Shown: positions 33,513-42,881, counted from the first letter of the stretch. The stretch is DNA of 64,000 bases from Selenomonas sputigena ATCC 35185 (GCF_000208405.1 NC_015437.1:1109501-1173500); one strand, 5' to 3'. Numbers and translations: made by a program. The notes: generated from the letters alone by a model not told the origin.

Positions 33513-34565
33513 ATGGAAAAGAAACTTACCTATCGCGATGCGGGCGTCGATATCGACGCGGGCAATGAATCTGTAAAGCTCATCAAGGACAGCGTGCGTG
33601 CGACGTACCGCCCCGAAGTGCTCGGCGACCTCGGCGGCTTCGGCGGCCTCTTTGCGCTGCAGGCAGCGAAGTACAAGGAGCCGGTGCTCGTCTCAGGCAC
33701 GGACGGCGTGGGCACGAAGCTGCGGCTTGCCTTCATGCTCGACAAGCACGATACCGTGGGGCAGGACGCCGTCGCCATGTGCGTCAACGACATCCTCGTG
33801 CAGGGTGCAGAACCGCTCTTCTTTCTCGACTACCTCGCCGTCGGCAAGCTCGTCCCCGAGCAGGTGGCCGCTGTCGTCAAGGGCGTTGCCGCCGCCTGCA
33901 AGGAGTCGGGATGTGCGCTCATCGGCGGCGAGACGGCGGAGATGGCAGGCTTTTATGCAGATGGCGAGTACGACATCGCGGGCTTTGCCGTCGGCGTCGT
34001 CGAGAAGTCGAAGATCATCACGAGCGAGCGCGTCCAGGAGGGCGACGTGCTGCTCGCGCTGCCGTCCTCGGGCGTTCACTCGAACGGCTTCTCGCTCGTG
34101 CGCAAGATTTGCTTCGAGCACAAGGGCTTCACGGGGGCTGAAACCTTCCCTGAGTTTCAAAAGACGCTCGGCGAGGAGCTTCTGACGCCGACACGGCTCT
34201 ATCCGCGCGCGTGCCTGCCGCTCATCGAAAAGTTCGACATTCATGGCATGGTGCACATCACGGGCGGCGGCTTTTACGAAAATATCCCGCGCGCCCTGCC
34301 CGAGCATCTTGCGGCGGAGGTCGATGCTTCCGCCTGGCAGACGCCGCCGATCTTCCGCCTGCTGCAAGAGTGGGGCAATGTCGATGGACATGAGATGTAC
34401 CGCACGTTCAACATGGGCGTCGGCATGGTCATCATCGCCGCGCCCGAGGAGGCTGCGAAGATTCGCGCACACCTTGCGTCAGCGGGCGAGGAGGTCTACG
34501 AGATCGGCTGCGTCAAGAAGGGTGCGCACGATGTGACGATCAAAGGCGGGGTTCTCGATGCGTAA
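33513..34565 (+). CDS. purM: Phosphoribosylformylglycinamidine cyclo-ligase (AIR synthase)
   Basis: 350 aa. Converts FGAM to [18 protein letters not shown]-terminus, [16 protein letters not shown] and [16 protein letters not shown] motifs are all present. ATG 33513 follows GGAGG; the frame extends upstream to 33447 but without an SD. Overlaps purN by 8 bp. Confidence 0.96.
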   Translation: MEKKLTYRDAGVDIDAGNESVKLIKDSVRATYRPEVLGDLGGFGGLFALQAAKYKEPVLVSGTDGVGTKLRLAFMLDKHDTVGQDAVAMCVNDILVQGAEPLFFLDYLAVGKLVPEQVAAVVKGVAAACKESGCALIGGETAEMAGFYADGEYDIAGFAVGVVEKSKIITSERVQEGDVLLALPSSGVHSNGFSLVRKICFEHKGFTGAETFPEFQKTLGEELLTPTRLYPRACLPLIEKFDIHGMVHITGGGFYENIPRALPEHLAAEVDASAWQTPPIFRLLQEWGNVDGHEMYRTFNMGVGMVIIAAPEEAAKIRAHLASAGEEVYEIGCVKKGAHDVTIKGGVLDA

Positions 34566-35169
34566 GGAAGTTCTCGGCATTCTGTGCTCGGGGCGCGGCA
34601 CGAACCTCGAATCCATCATCAAGGCGCAGAAGCAGGGAGAGATTCGTGCTGAGATCGCCGTCGTCTTGACGGACAAACCCGAGGCGAAGGCCTTGGAACG
34701 CGCGGCACAGGCAGGCATCGCGCATCATTGTGTCGATCGCAAAGCGTGTGCGACGCGCGAGGAGTTCGAGGAAAAGCTCGTTGCGGCGCTCGAAGAGGCA
34801 GGCGTGACGCTCGTTGTGCTCGCGGGTTTCATGCGCATCTTGAGTCCGTACTTCGTGCGCAAGTTCTGCGGGCGCATCCTGAACATCCATCCGTCGCTTC
34901 TGCCGTCGTTTGGCGGGGCGCACGCCCATCGCGACGTGCTCGCTTACGGCGTCAAGGTCTCGGGCTGCACGATTCACTTCGTCGACGAGGGCATGGATTC
35001 AGGGCCAATCATCCTGCAGGCGGCTGTGCCCGTCATGGATGACGATACGGAAGATACGCTCGCCGCGCGGGTGCTGGAGCAGGAACATATCCTCTATCCG
35101 CGCGCCATCGCGCTCTATGTGGATGGGCGGCTCAAGGTGGAAGGCCGCCATGTGACGATTTTGAAATAA
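34558..35169 (+). CDS. purN: Phosphoribosylglycinamide formyltransferase (GAR transformylase)
   Basis: 203 aa, folate-dependent. [11 protein letters not shown] phosphate loop, catalytic residues in [11 protein letters not shown] and the downstream [13 protein letters not shown]. Translationally coupled to purM through the overlap. Confidence 0.95.
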   Translation: MRKEVLGILCSGRGTNLESIIKAQKQGEIRAEIAVVLTDKPEAKALERAAQAGIAHHCVDRKACATREEFEEKLVAALEEAGVTLVVLAGFMRILSPYFVRKFCGRILNIHPSLLPSFGGAHAHRDVLAYGVKVSGCTIHFVDEGMDSGPIILQAAVPVMDDDTEDTLAARVLEQEHILYPRAIALYVDGRLKVEGRHVTILK

Positions 35170-35222
35170 GACAGTTGTTGGTTCATGAAATATTTATTGT
35201 AGACGAAAGGTGGAGGTTGACC

Positions 35223-35816
35223 ATGAAAATCAAGCGTGCTCTCATCAGTGTATCGGACAAGACGGGCGTCGTCGAGTTCGCACGCAAGCTGCATGATGCC
35301 GGTGTCGAGATCGTCTCGACGGGCGGTACGATGAAGGCAATTCGCGATGCGGGCATCCCCGTGCTCTACGTCAGCGATGTCACGGGCTTCCCTGAAATCA
35401 TGGACGGCAGGGTCAAGACGCTCAATCCCTACATCCACGGCGGCATCCTCGCCGTGCGCGACGATCCCAAGCACGCACAGCAGATGAAGGAGCACAAGAT
35501 CACGCCGATCGATCTTGTCGTCGTCAACCTCTATCCGTTCGATGCAACCGTGGCGAAACCAAACGTGACGCTCGCCGAGGCGATCGAGAACATCGACATC
35601 GGCGGCCCTGCGATGATCCGCGCCGCCGCGAAGAACTTCAAGTTCGTCGCCGTCGTGACGAATCCCTCGCACTACGATGAGGTAGCGGAAATGATCCAAA
35701 AGGACGGCTGCGTGCGCGGCATGAAGCGAATGGAACTCGCGCGTGAGGCGTTCCGTCACACGTCGGTTTACGATGAGCACATCGCCGCATATCTTTCGGA
35801 ACAGATCGAGAAATAG
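35223..35816 (+). CDS. purH: Stand-alone IMP cyclohydrolase (PurH N-terminal domain only)
   Basis: 197 aa against about 510 for bifunctional PurH. Only the IMP cyclohydrolase/MGS-like domain is present: [47 protein letters not shown] and [16 protein letters not shown], ending in YLSEQIEK. The AICAR transformylase domain is absent and no fragment of it lies downstream. Split cyclohydrolase and transformylase proteins are known in some bacteria, so a separate transformylase probably exists elsewhere in this genome. ATG 35223 follows AAAGGTGG. The stop is immediately followed by the inserted TA cassette. Confidence 0.9.
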   Translation: MKIKRALISVSDKTGVVEFARKLHDAGVEIVSTGGTMKAIRDAGIPVLYVSDVTGFPEIMDGRVKTLNPYIHGGILAVRDDPKHAQQMKEHKITPIDLVVVNLYPFDATVAKPNVTLAEAIENIDIGGPAMIRAAAKNFKFVAVVTNPSHYDEVAEMIQKDGCVRGMKRMELAREAFRHTSVYDEHIAAYLSEQIEK

Positions 35817-35827
35817 GAGCAACGCGT

Positions 35828-36121
35828 ATGGAGCTGCAATTTACAGGATATGACAAATGGGATCTCTCCGTAAAGAAAGAGGTTCTATATGAATTTGCAT
35901 GGTCGTTGCAGTCCGCCGTCGAACGTGCCTGCTCGGAAAAAGAACGTGAAGAGAAGTTTCCTTTCTTAAATGCTCTGTACGAGCGCTCGATTAAGGATGC
36001 CGGACGTTTGTTGGTTACAGATGATCCCGTTGAAGTGCTCAATATCGAAGGGCGCTTAGACAGCTTGCAAACCATGCTCCCTTTGTTAGAGGATTTGAAA
36101 GATGAGATACATCTTCACTGA
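35828..36121 (+). CDS. Putative antitoxin of the zeta-like toxin (epsilon-like position)
   Basis: 97 aa, predicted all-helical, rich in Glu/Lys/Leu (LSVKKEVLYEFAWSLQSAVE...EKFPFLNALYERSIKDAGRLL). No sequence family recognised with certainty. The size, position and 20-bp overlap with the downstream zeta-like gene match epsilon-type antitoxins. GGAG lies 7 nt before the ATG; this SD is the left copy of the flanking direct repeat, so it is translated from the purine transcript. Intact reading frame, in contrast to the toxin. Confidence 0.6.
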   Translation: MELQFTGYDKWDLSVKKEVLYEFAWSLQSAVERACSEKEREEKFPFLNALYERSIKDAGRLLVTDDPVEVLNIEGRLDSLQTMLPLLEDLKDEIHLH

Positions 36122-36960
36122 AGAGGATGTTAGGGAAGCGGCAGAGCGCGTGATCAAGCGCATTATGAAGCAGCAAGATACGTATTCTCCGACAGACCGT
36201 CCCATCCTCTATCTATTGGGGGGGGCAGCCGGGAGCAGGAAAAAGCACGATCAGCGATCGGCTGCTTCGGGAAAAGTCTAACACCATTTTCATTAATCCG
36301 GATACGTATCGCGATCTTCATCCGCAGTATGAAACCATCAAGGCCGAATTAAAGAGTGAGGCAGTAAAGGTGACTGTGGAATTTTCTGGCGCAGTCACTG
36401 AATGTGTTCGCCAAATGTTGTCCGATCAGAAGTACAATCTTATCCTTGAAGGTACGTTTCGGACATTGGAAACGCCTTGGCGAATTACGGAAGAACTCAA
36501 ATTCAAAGGTTATACGGCTGAACTTCATGCGATTGCTGTTCCAAAGGATATAAGCTATGTCGGCACGCTCGATCGATACTTTGTAGGAAAAACCAAGGGA
36601 ACGGGGCGTGCTGTTGACAAGCGGCATCACGATCTCGTCGCAGAGAAGTTGCCGGTGCATCTAAAGGCGCTTGCAAAGAGCGGGATGTTTCGCTCGATGC
36701 ACCTGCATACGCGAGAAAGGGAGATTTTTTCAACCGAGCATGATGTCGAAGCCTTTATGGAGCAGTTTCAACGTGAGGTTGAGCGTCGTCTTGATTTTGC
36801 GCAGGGGAACCGTTTGGCCAAACGCATCGACTTTGTCGACCAAGCTTTGGCAGAGGAAGAAAGGCGGGGACTTGCGGCCATCGCAGAAACTCCCATTGCA
36901 GAAATCCGCAGGGAACTTCAAGCGATCAAGAAAAGCAGAAACATAGGCATGGAGCGATAA
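36102..36960 (+). pseudogene. Zeta-like toxin gene with a frameshift at a G8 tract in Walker A (phase-variable or decayed)
   Basis: Starting at ATG 36102 (MRYIFTEEDVREAAERVIKR) the frame reaches ILYLLGG and then breaks in a run of eight G (36218-36225), ending early at TAA near 36278. Reading seven G instead gives LLGGQPGAGKSTISDRLL, the exact zeta Walker A, and one continuous frame of about 285 aa to 36960. That frame contains INPDTYRDLHP (catalytic-Asp region), ILEGTFRTLETP and a basic C-terminal part. Zeta toxins phosphorylate UDP-N-acetylglucosamine. As written, only the antitoxin is expressed. One fewer G would restore the toxin. Confidence 0.8.
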
Positions 36961-36971
36961 GGAGCAACGAG

Positions 36972-38249
36972 ATGAGAATTTTGGTCATCGGCAGCGGCGG
37001 GCGTGAACATGCGCTCGCATGGAAGGTCAAGGATAGTCCGCAGACGGAAAAACTCTATGCGATTCCGGGCAATCCGGGCATGGCGGCAATCGCTGAATGC
37101 GTACCGCAGATCTCTCCGACGGACAATGCGGCAGTCGTCGCTTTTGCCAAGGAGAACGGCATCGATCTCGCCGTCGTCGGCCCTGAGGCGCCGCTTGCGG
37201 GCGGCCTCGTCGACGCACTGGCGGCGGAGGGAATCAAGGCATTCGGCCCCGCGAAGCTCGCAGCCGAGATTGAGGGTTCGAAGGCATTTTCCAAAGACCT
37301 CATGAAGAAGTACGGCATCCCGACGGCGAAGTACGAAGTGTTTTCCGATGCCGCCGCCGCACGCGCCTACGTCAAAGCCGAGGGTGCGCCCATCGTCATT
37401 AAGGCGGACGGACTCGCGGCGGGCAAGGGCGTCGTCGTCGCCATGACCGAGGAGGAAGCGCTCGCCGCCGTCGACGAGATCATGGAGGGCGGAGCATTCG
37501 GCGCGGCGGGCAGCCGCGTCGTCATTGAGGAATTCATGGCGGGCGAGGAGGTTTCCATCCTTGCGTTTACCGACGGCAAGACGATTCGTGCGATGATTCC
37601 GTCGCAGGATCATAAGCGCGCCTACGACGGCGATAAAGGACCGAACACCGGCGGCATGGGCGCTTACGCGCCCGCCCCCGTCGCACCTCCGGCACTCGTC
37701 GCCGAGGTGCAGAGGACAATCATGGAGCCGACGATCCGCGCGATGGAGCAGGAAGGGCGGCTCTACAAAGGCTGCCTCTATGCAGGACTCATGGTCACGG
37801 AGGAAGGCGCGAAGGTCGTCGAGTTCAACTGCCGCTTCGGCGATCCGGAGACGGAGGTCGTGCTGCCGCTCCTCAAAGGCGACCTCGTCGAAATCATGCT
37901 GGCGTGCGTCGACGGCAATCTCGCCGATGTCGAGATTCCGTGGAGCACGGGCGCGGCTGTGACCGTCGTTCTCGCGGCGGGTGGCTATCCGAAGACCTAC
38001 GAGAAGGGCGCGGAAATCACGGGTCTCGCCGACGCTGAGGCGGAAGGATGCCTCGTCTTTCATGCGGGAACGGCAGAGAGGGACGGCAAGATCGTCACGG
38101 CGGGCGGCCGCGTGCTGAACGTCGTCGCTGAGGCGGCGGACATCCGCGCGGCGGTCGAGAAGGCATATCGCGGTATCGGGCGCGTACATTTCAAGGACGC
38201 CTTCTGCCGCAAGGACATCGCGCACCGTGCATTGGAAAGGATGAAATGA
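36972..38249 (+). CDS. purD: Phosphoribosylamine-glycine ligase (GAR synthetase)
   Basis: 425 aa ATP-grasp enzyme. N-terminal GSGGREHALAWKV, the ATP-binding region IKADGLAAGKGVVVAMTEEEA and PNTGGMGAYAPAP. Its SD, AAGGAG, is part of the right-hand 10-bp repeat bordering the TA cassette. Ends 6 bp before the M16C peptidase gene, which may share the transcript. Full length. Confidence 0.96.
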   Translation: MRILVIGSGGREHALAWKVKDSPQTEKLYAIPGNPGMAAIAECVPQISPTDNAAVVAFAKENGIDLAVVGPEAPLAGGLVDALAAEGIKAFGPAKLAAEIEGSKAFSKDLMKKYGIPTAKYEVFSDAAAARAYVKAEGAPIVIKADGLAAGKGVVVAMTEEEALAAVDEIMEGGAFGAAGSRVVIEEFMAGEEVSILAFTDGKTIRAMIPSQDHKRAYDGDKGPNTGGMGAYAPAPVAPPALVAEVQRTIMEPTIRAMEQEGRLYKGCLYAGLMVTEEGAKVVEFNCRFGDPETEVVLPLLKGDLVEIMLACVDGNLADVEIPWSTGAAVTVVLAAGGYPKTYEKGAEITGLADAEAEGCLVFHAGTAERDGKIVTAGGRVLNVVAEAADIRAAVEKAYRGIGRVHFKDAFCRKDIAHRALERMK

Positions 38250-38255
38250 ACCTCT

Positions 38256-41198
38256 ATGAAGTTGAACCTCAAGGAAAATGAGATTCTCCACGGCTTCCGT
38301 CTGCTCAAGCAGCAGACGGTGCCGGAGATCGATGCGAAGGCTTATGCGTTCGTGCATGAAAAGAGCGGCGCACGCCTTTTCTTTTTGGAAAATGACGACG
38401 ATAACAAAGTCTTTTCCATCAGCTTCCGCACGACGCCCGCCGACGATACGGGCGTGGCGCACATCGTCGAGCATTCGGTGCTCTGCGGCTCCAGGAAGTA
38501 TCCGCTCAAGGAGCCGTTCGTCGAGCTTGTCAAAGGCTCTTTGAACACCTTCCTCAATGCCATGACGTTCCCCGATAAGACGATGTACCCGGTGGCGAGC
38601 CGCAACGACAAGGACTTTCAGAACCTCATGGACGTCTATCTCGACGCGGTCTTTTATCCTTCGATGAAGGAGACGCCTGAAATCTTCCAGCAGGAGGGCT
38701 GGCACTACGAGATCGACAATGCCGAAGAGCCGCTTCGCTACAGCGGCGTCGTCTACAACGAGATGAAGGGTGCTCTGTCCTCGCCCGATGATGTGCTTGA
38801 GAACAAGATCATGCTCTCCCTTTATCCCGATACGACGTACGGCTTCGAGTCGGGCGGCGATCCCGATGCGATTCCGACGCTGACGTATGAGGATTTCTGT
38901 GCCTTTCACAGCCGCTACTACCATCCGTCGAACAGCTATATCTACCTCTACGGCGCGATGGACATCGAGGAAAAGCTCGCCTATCTCGACCGCGAATATC
39001 TCGCCGCGTTCGACCGCATTGAGCCGCATTCTGAGATCGCTTTGCAGCAGCCCTTCCGTGAGATGGCTTGCAAGGAAGGCCTTTACTCCATCAGCGAGGG
39101 GGAGAAGGAGTCGGAGAAAACCTTCTTGGCGTTAAACTGGCTCGTGGGGGAGGCGGATGATGCCGAGGCGATGCTCGCTCTTGAAATCCTGCAGCATGCT
39201 CTCCTGCAGACGGAGGCTGCGCCCCTCAAAAAAGTGCTGATGGACGCGAAGATCGGCAAGGACGTCAGCGCTTCCTTCGAGGATGCGCTGCGCCAGCCTT
39301 ATCTGAGCATCATCGTCACGAATTCGGAGGCGGAACGCGCCGAGGAGCTTTGCCGCCTGACGGAAGAGGCGATGCGCGACCTCATTGAGAACGGCATCGA
39401 CAAGACGCTGCTCGAAGCATCGATCAATCGCCTCGAATTCAAGGCGCGTGAGGCGGACTTCGGCACGTTCCCCAAGGGGCTTGTCTACAACATCAAGATC
39501 ATGAACAGCTGGCTCTACGATGCTGACCCTGCGCTTTACCTCTATTATGAGGAGCTTTTTCAGAAGATGCGCGAAGGACTCAAAGGGCGCTACTTTGAAG
39601 CGGTCTTGGAAAAGTACCTCGTGAAGAATGCGCATCGTTCGCTCGTCGTGCTCAAGCCTAGCAAGACGCTTTCCTCTGAGCGCGAGGCGGCGCTTGCCGA
39701 AGCTCTGGAAAAGAAGAAGCAGGCGCTCACGCACGAGGAGATCGAGCACATCATCGAGATGAACAAACGCCTGAAGGAGCGGCAGGAAAGCTCCGAGACG
39801 GCGGAGGCCCTGGCGACGATTCCGCTTCTTGAACTCTCCGATATTCGCAGGGAAGTGGAGAAACTACCGCTCACCGAGCGCGAGATCGAGGGCTGCAAGG
39901 TGCTCCACAGCGACATTTTCACGAACAAGATCGCCTACGTCAACCTCTATTTCGATGCGCAGGGCGTGCTGCAGGAACACATCCAGTATCTCTTCCTGCT
40001 GACCGACCTTCTGGGTGCGGTCGATACCGAGAGCCATACGTACGCCGAGCTGTCGAATCTCTCGAACCTCCATACGGGCGGCATATCCTACGAAAATTCC
40101 GCTGCCGTCCGAAACGGCGAGCCGGATTCGTGCATGCCGATGTTCCGCGTGCGTGCGCGCGCCTTCGGGCGCAATCTGCCCGAACTTTTCTCGCTTCTGG
40201 CAGAAGTCCTGACCGAGAGCAAGTTCACCGACAAGAAGCGCCTTGAGGAACTTTGCGGGCAGTGCCGCGCCATCCTGGAGGCGCGCGTCATGAGCGCCTC
40301 GCAGCGCAGCATGGCGGTGCGCATCGCCTCCTATCTGTCGCCGGCAGGCGCGTACAACGAGCAGGCGATGCTGTCCTACTACGGCTTCCTCGCTGACCTC
40401 ACTGACCACTTTGAAGAGCGCTTCGAGGAGCTCTCCGAGACGCTTGCGAGTCTTCTGCCGATCGTCTTTACAAAGGGCGGTCTGACCGTCGGCGTGACGC
40501 TTTCTGAGGCAGAATACTCCTCGTTCGCCGAGAAAGCCGCGGAGTTCTGCCGCCGCCTGCCGCAGGCGAAGGCAGAGCCGCAGGTGTACCATTTCGACGT
40601 GCGTGCGAAGAACGAGGGGATTCTGTCGTCGAGCCGCGTGCAGTATGTGGGCAAGGCAGCGAACTTCCTGCGCCTCGGCTTCTCCTATACGGGCAGCATG
40701 AGCGTTCTGGAGACGATCCTGCGCTACGACTACTTCTGGACGAAGATCCGCGTGCAGGGCGGCGCCTATGGAGCGTTCACACAGTTCAATCGCATCGGTT
40801 TCCTGTTCTTCGGTTCGTACCGCGATCCGAACCTCAGGGAAACGCTCGAAGTATTTGACAAGACGGCGGATTATCTGCGCGGGTTCGACGTGTCCGACCG
40901 CGAGATGGTGAAGTTCATCATCGGCACGATCAGCACGGTCGACGCGCCGCTCACGCCGCAGCTCAAGGGACTTGCCGCGCAGGATGGTTTCCTGCGCCAT
41001 GTGACGGAAGTCGACCGTCAGAAGTCGCGCGATGAGATTCTTGCGACGCGGCAGGCGGACATTCGCGCGCTGGCGGATGTTGTCGACGCCTGCATGAAGG
41101 AAAATGTCCTATGCGTCTTCGGCAATGAAGAAAAACTAAAGGAAAATGCGGGCCTTTTCGGCGGGCTTCTTCACGCTCTGGGCAGTGCGGCTGATTGA
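38256..41198 (+). CDS. Insulinase-family zinc metalloprotease (M16C, PreP/Cym1-like)
   Basis: 980 aa, two-chamber M16C architecture. Inverted zinc motif HIVEHSVLCGSRKYPLKEPF (HxxEH near residues 69-73) with the third ligand Glu likely in the VVYNEMKGAL segment at about residue 165, as in PreP. The C-terminal half is the non-catalytic partner domain (VQYVGKAANFLRLGFSYTGS...). Cytoplasmic peptide degradation is expected since no signal peptide is visible. ATG 38256 is 6 bp after purD, a likely operon continuation though the function is unrelated. Confidence 0.93.
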   Translation: MKLNLKENEILHGFRLLKQQTVPEIDAKAYAFVHEKSGARLFFLENDDDNKVFSISFRTTPADDTGVAHIVEHSVLCGSRKYPLKEPFVELVKGSLNTFLNAMTFPDKTMYPVASRNDKDFQNLMDVYLDAVFYPSMKETPEIFQQEGWHYEIDNAEEPLRYSGVVYNEMKGALSSPDDVLENKIMLSLYPDTTYGFESGGDPDAIPTLTYEDFCAFHSRYYHPSNSYIYLYGAMDIEEKLAYLDREYLAAFDRIEPHSEIALQQPFREMACKEGLYSISEGEKESEKTFLALNWLVGEADDAEAMLALEILQHALLQTEAAPLKKVLMDAKIGKDVSASFEDALRQPYLSIIVTNSEAERAEELCRLTEEAMRDLIENGIDKTLLEASINRLEFKAREADFGTFPKGLVYNIKIMNSWLYDADPALYLYYEELFQKMREGLKGRYFEAVLEKYLVKNAHRSLVVLKPSKTLSSEREAALAEALEKKKQALTHEEIEHIIEMNKRLKERQESSETAEALATIPLLELSDIRREVEKLPLTEREIEGCKVLHSDIFTNKIAYVNLYFDAQGVLQEHIQYLFLLTDLLGAVDTESHTYAELSNLSNLHTGGISYENSAAVRNGEPDSCMPMFRVRARAFGRNLPELFSLLAEVLTESKFTDKKRLEELCGQCRAILEARVMSASQRSMAVRIASYLSPAGAYNEQAMLSYYGFLADLTDHFEERFEELSETLASLLPIVFTKGGLTVGVTLSEAEYSSFAEKAAEFCRRLPQAKAEPQVYHFDVRAKNEGILSSSRVQYVGKAANFLRLGFSYTGSMSVLETILRYDYFWTKIRVQGGAYGAFTQFNRIGFLFFGSYRDPNLRETLEVFDKTADYLRGFDVSDREMVKFIIGTISTVDAPLTPQLKGLAAQDGFLRHVTEVDRQKSRDEILATRQADIRALADVVDACMKENVLCVFGNEEKLKENAGLFGGLLHALGSAAD

Positions 41199-41223
41199 CT
41201 TTCTTCCCTTGTCATGCCATAAT
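41195..41223 (+). promoter_or_regulatory. Promoter of dapA
   Basis: TTGACT (41195-41200, overlapping the end of the peptidase gene), 17-bp spacer, CATAAT (41218-41223), about 65 bp before dapA. Confidence 0.65.
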
Positions 41224-41258
41224 GGAGAGAAACGCTGCACACGTCGGCGTTTCTCTCC
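41224..41258 (+). promoter_or_regulatory. 12-bp perfect dyad between the dapA promoter and dapA
   Basis: GGAGAGAAACGC (41224-41235) and GCGTTTCTCTCC (41247-41258) around an 11-nt loop, directly adjoining the -10 box. No T tract follows, so it is not a normal terminator. Its position over the transcription start fits an operator or a 5'-end mRNA stem. No lysine riboswitch is recognisable in the short leader. Confidence 0.5.
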
Positions 41259-41288
41259 AAATGAGATAACATCAAGGGGGACTTCGGA

Positions 41289-42176
41289 ATGAAAGAACCA
41301 ATCTTTACCGGTGCGGGCGTCGCCATCATCACTCCCTTTACGGAAGATGGCGTGAACTTCGAGGAGTTCGGCCGCATCATCGAAGATCAGATCGCGGGCG
41401 GCACAGATGCCATCGTCGTCACAGGAACGACGGGCGAGGCGGCAGCCATGAGCGATGCCGAGCACAAGGAAGCCATCAAGTTCGTCGTTGAGACAGTCGG
41501 CGGACGCATCCCCGTCATCGCGGGCACAGGATCGAACGATACGAACTACGCGATCCAGCTTTCGCAGTATGCAGAGAAGGCGGGGGCGAACGGGTTGCTG
41601 CTCGTGACGCCGTACTACAACAAGTGTACGCAGGGCGGCCTTGTCAAGCATTTCTCGAAGATTGCCGACAATGTCAATATCCCGAGCATCGTCTACAACG
41701 TGCCGTCGCGCACGGGCGTCAACATTCTGCCCGCGACGTATGCCCGCCTCGCCGAGCATCCGCGCATCAACGCGACGAAGGAAGCGAGCGGCAACCTCGC
41801 GGCAGTGGCACGCATCCGCAAAGCTTGTGGCGATTCGCTCAACGTCTATTCGGGCAACGACGATGAGATCGTGCCGATTCTCTCCGTCGGCGGAAAGGGC
41901 GTCATCTCCGTCCTTTCCAACGTCGCGCCGAAGGCGACCCACGATATGTGCCGCCTTTACTTCGAGGGAAAGGTTGAGGAAGCAGCGAAGATCCAGATTG
42001 ACTACATGGATCTGATCGAAGCGCTCTTCTCCGAGGTCAACCCGATTCCCGTCAAGACGGCGATGCGCCTCATGGGCTACAAGACGGGGCATTTGCGCAT
42101 GCCGCTTTCCGAGCTGGAGCCTGAGCATCTGGAACCGTTGCAAAAGGCGCTGAAGAGTCACGGCCTTTTGCAGTGA
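41289..42176 (+). CDS. dapA: 4-hydroxy-tetrahydrodipicolinate synthase
   Basis: 295 aa TIM-barrel aldolase for lysine and diaminopimelate. TGTTGEAAAMSDAEH substrate loop, YNVPSRTGVNI with the proton-relay Tyr, and the Schiff-base Lys in NATKEASGN. SD AAGGGGG. Followed by a secreted protein gene with its own SD. Confidence 0.96.
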   Translation: MKEPIFTGAGVAIITPFTEDGVNFEEFGRIIEDQIAGGTDAIVVTGTTGEAAAMSDAEHKEAIKFVVETVGGRIPVIAGTGSNDTNYAIQLSQYAEKAGANGLLLVTPYYNKCTQGGLVKHFSKIADNVNIPSIVYNVPSRTGVNILPATYARLAEHPRINATKEASGNLAAVARIRKACGDSLNVYSGNDDEIVPILSVGGKGVISVLSNVAPKATHDMCRLYFEGKVEEAAKIQIDYMDLIEALFSEVNPIPVKTAMRLMGYKTGHLRMPLSELEPEHLEPLQKALKSHGLLQ

Positions 42177-42215
42177 CCTCATGCCGATTGAGAAAGAGTC
42201 AAGGAGGAAGATTCA

Positions 42216-42770
42216 ATGAAGAAGATTGTCCAAGTCATGCTTTTCATCTGCCTGACCGTGTTCGGCATGCAGGTCGCTTTCGCCAACTCCGACAAGGTCA
42301 CGATTCCGGAGGGCGCCGACATTGTCAGCATCAAGCGTCTTGCTCTCGCAGCGCCGCTCTACACGCCGACGAAGGGCGCCCCGACGAAGGAAGAACTGCT
42401 CGCTTCGATGTATGAGGCAAGCAATGTGGCGAGAAGTTATGTGCTTTCCTATGACATGGTTGCCGCCGACATTCAAAAGAATGCGGGCGTCGACATCAAG
42501 TCGCTCGACCGTCGTCAGGCCGCAAAGGTCTACAAGGAAAATGTCGCTACTGACGCCGACGCTTATGTTGTCTTGACAGTCGCGAACAATAGCCGGATCG
42601 TGTTTTTCTTCGATGTCTACCGTTCTGGCACGAATGAACTTCTCTACACCTATCAGATTGTGGCGAATAAGAGTGAGCAGGCGAATGTAGAAACGTATAA
42701 GATTCTGTCCGAGCAGTTCTACAAGAACTTCGAGCGCTCTGCTAACGAACAGGCGAGAGAGAAGAAATAA
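42216..42770 (+). CDS. Secreted/periplasmic protein of unknown function
   Basis: 184 aa with a clear Sec signal peptide MKKIVQVMLFICLTVFGMQ ending VAFA-N (cleavage about residue 23). The mature part contains SIKRLALAAPLYTP, a helical stretch, and a beta-rich DADAYVVLTVANNSRIVFFFDVYRSGTNELLY. No named family recognised; the mixed alpha/beta pattern could suggest an outer-membrane-lipoprotein-like stress protein but that is a guess. SD AAGGAGGA. Ends at the terminator 42770-42823. Confidence 0.75.
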   Translation: MKKIVQVMLFICLTVFGMQVAFANSDKVTIPEGADIVSIKRLALAAPLYTPTKGAPTKEELLASMYEASNVARSYVLSYDMVAADIQKNAGVDIKSLDRRQAAKVYKENVATDADAYVVLTVANNSRIVFFFDVYRSGTNELLYTYQIVANKSEQANVETYKILSEQFYKNFERSANEQAREKK

Positions 42771-42823
42771 AAGAAAGGGGGCTGCGCATAAGTCGATCAG
42801 ACTTGTGCGGCAGCCCCTTCTTT
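42770..42823 (+). terminator. Intrinsic terminator downstream of the secreted protein
   Basis: Long stem: GGGGCTGC with GCAGCCCC, extended by inner TAAGTC/GACTTG-type pairing and outer AAGAAAG/CTTCTTT pairing. Confidence 0.85.
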
Positions 42824-42881
42824 ATGCAGTGGAATGCAGTTGAAAACCTGCACGGACAATACGGATAGAAAGGATGATCGG

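Larger units (their letters stand above)
35815..36969 (+). mobile_element. Toxin-antitoxin cassette bounded by 10-bp direct repeats, inserted between purH and purD
   Basis: AGGAGCAACG occurs at 35815-35824 (starting inside the purH stop) and at 36960-36969 (starting with the last base of the toxin stop). The second copy is the ribosome-binding site of purD. Removing one repeat plus the cassette (about 1145 bp) would leave purH stop, AGGAGCAACG, four bases, then purD ATG, an ideal operon junction. The content is markedly more AT-rich than the pur genes. No transposase or inverted repeats were seen, so the insertion mechanism is unknown. Confidence 0.6.

Noticed and set aside
35223-35816. PurH truncated by the TA insertion
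   Set aside because: Excising the cassette joins the purH stop directly to the purD ribosome-binding site, leaving no transformylase remnant, so the shortened PurH predates the insertion.
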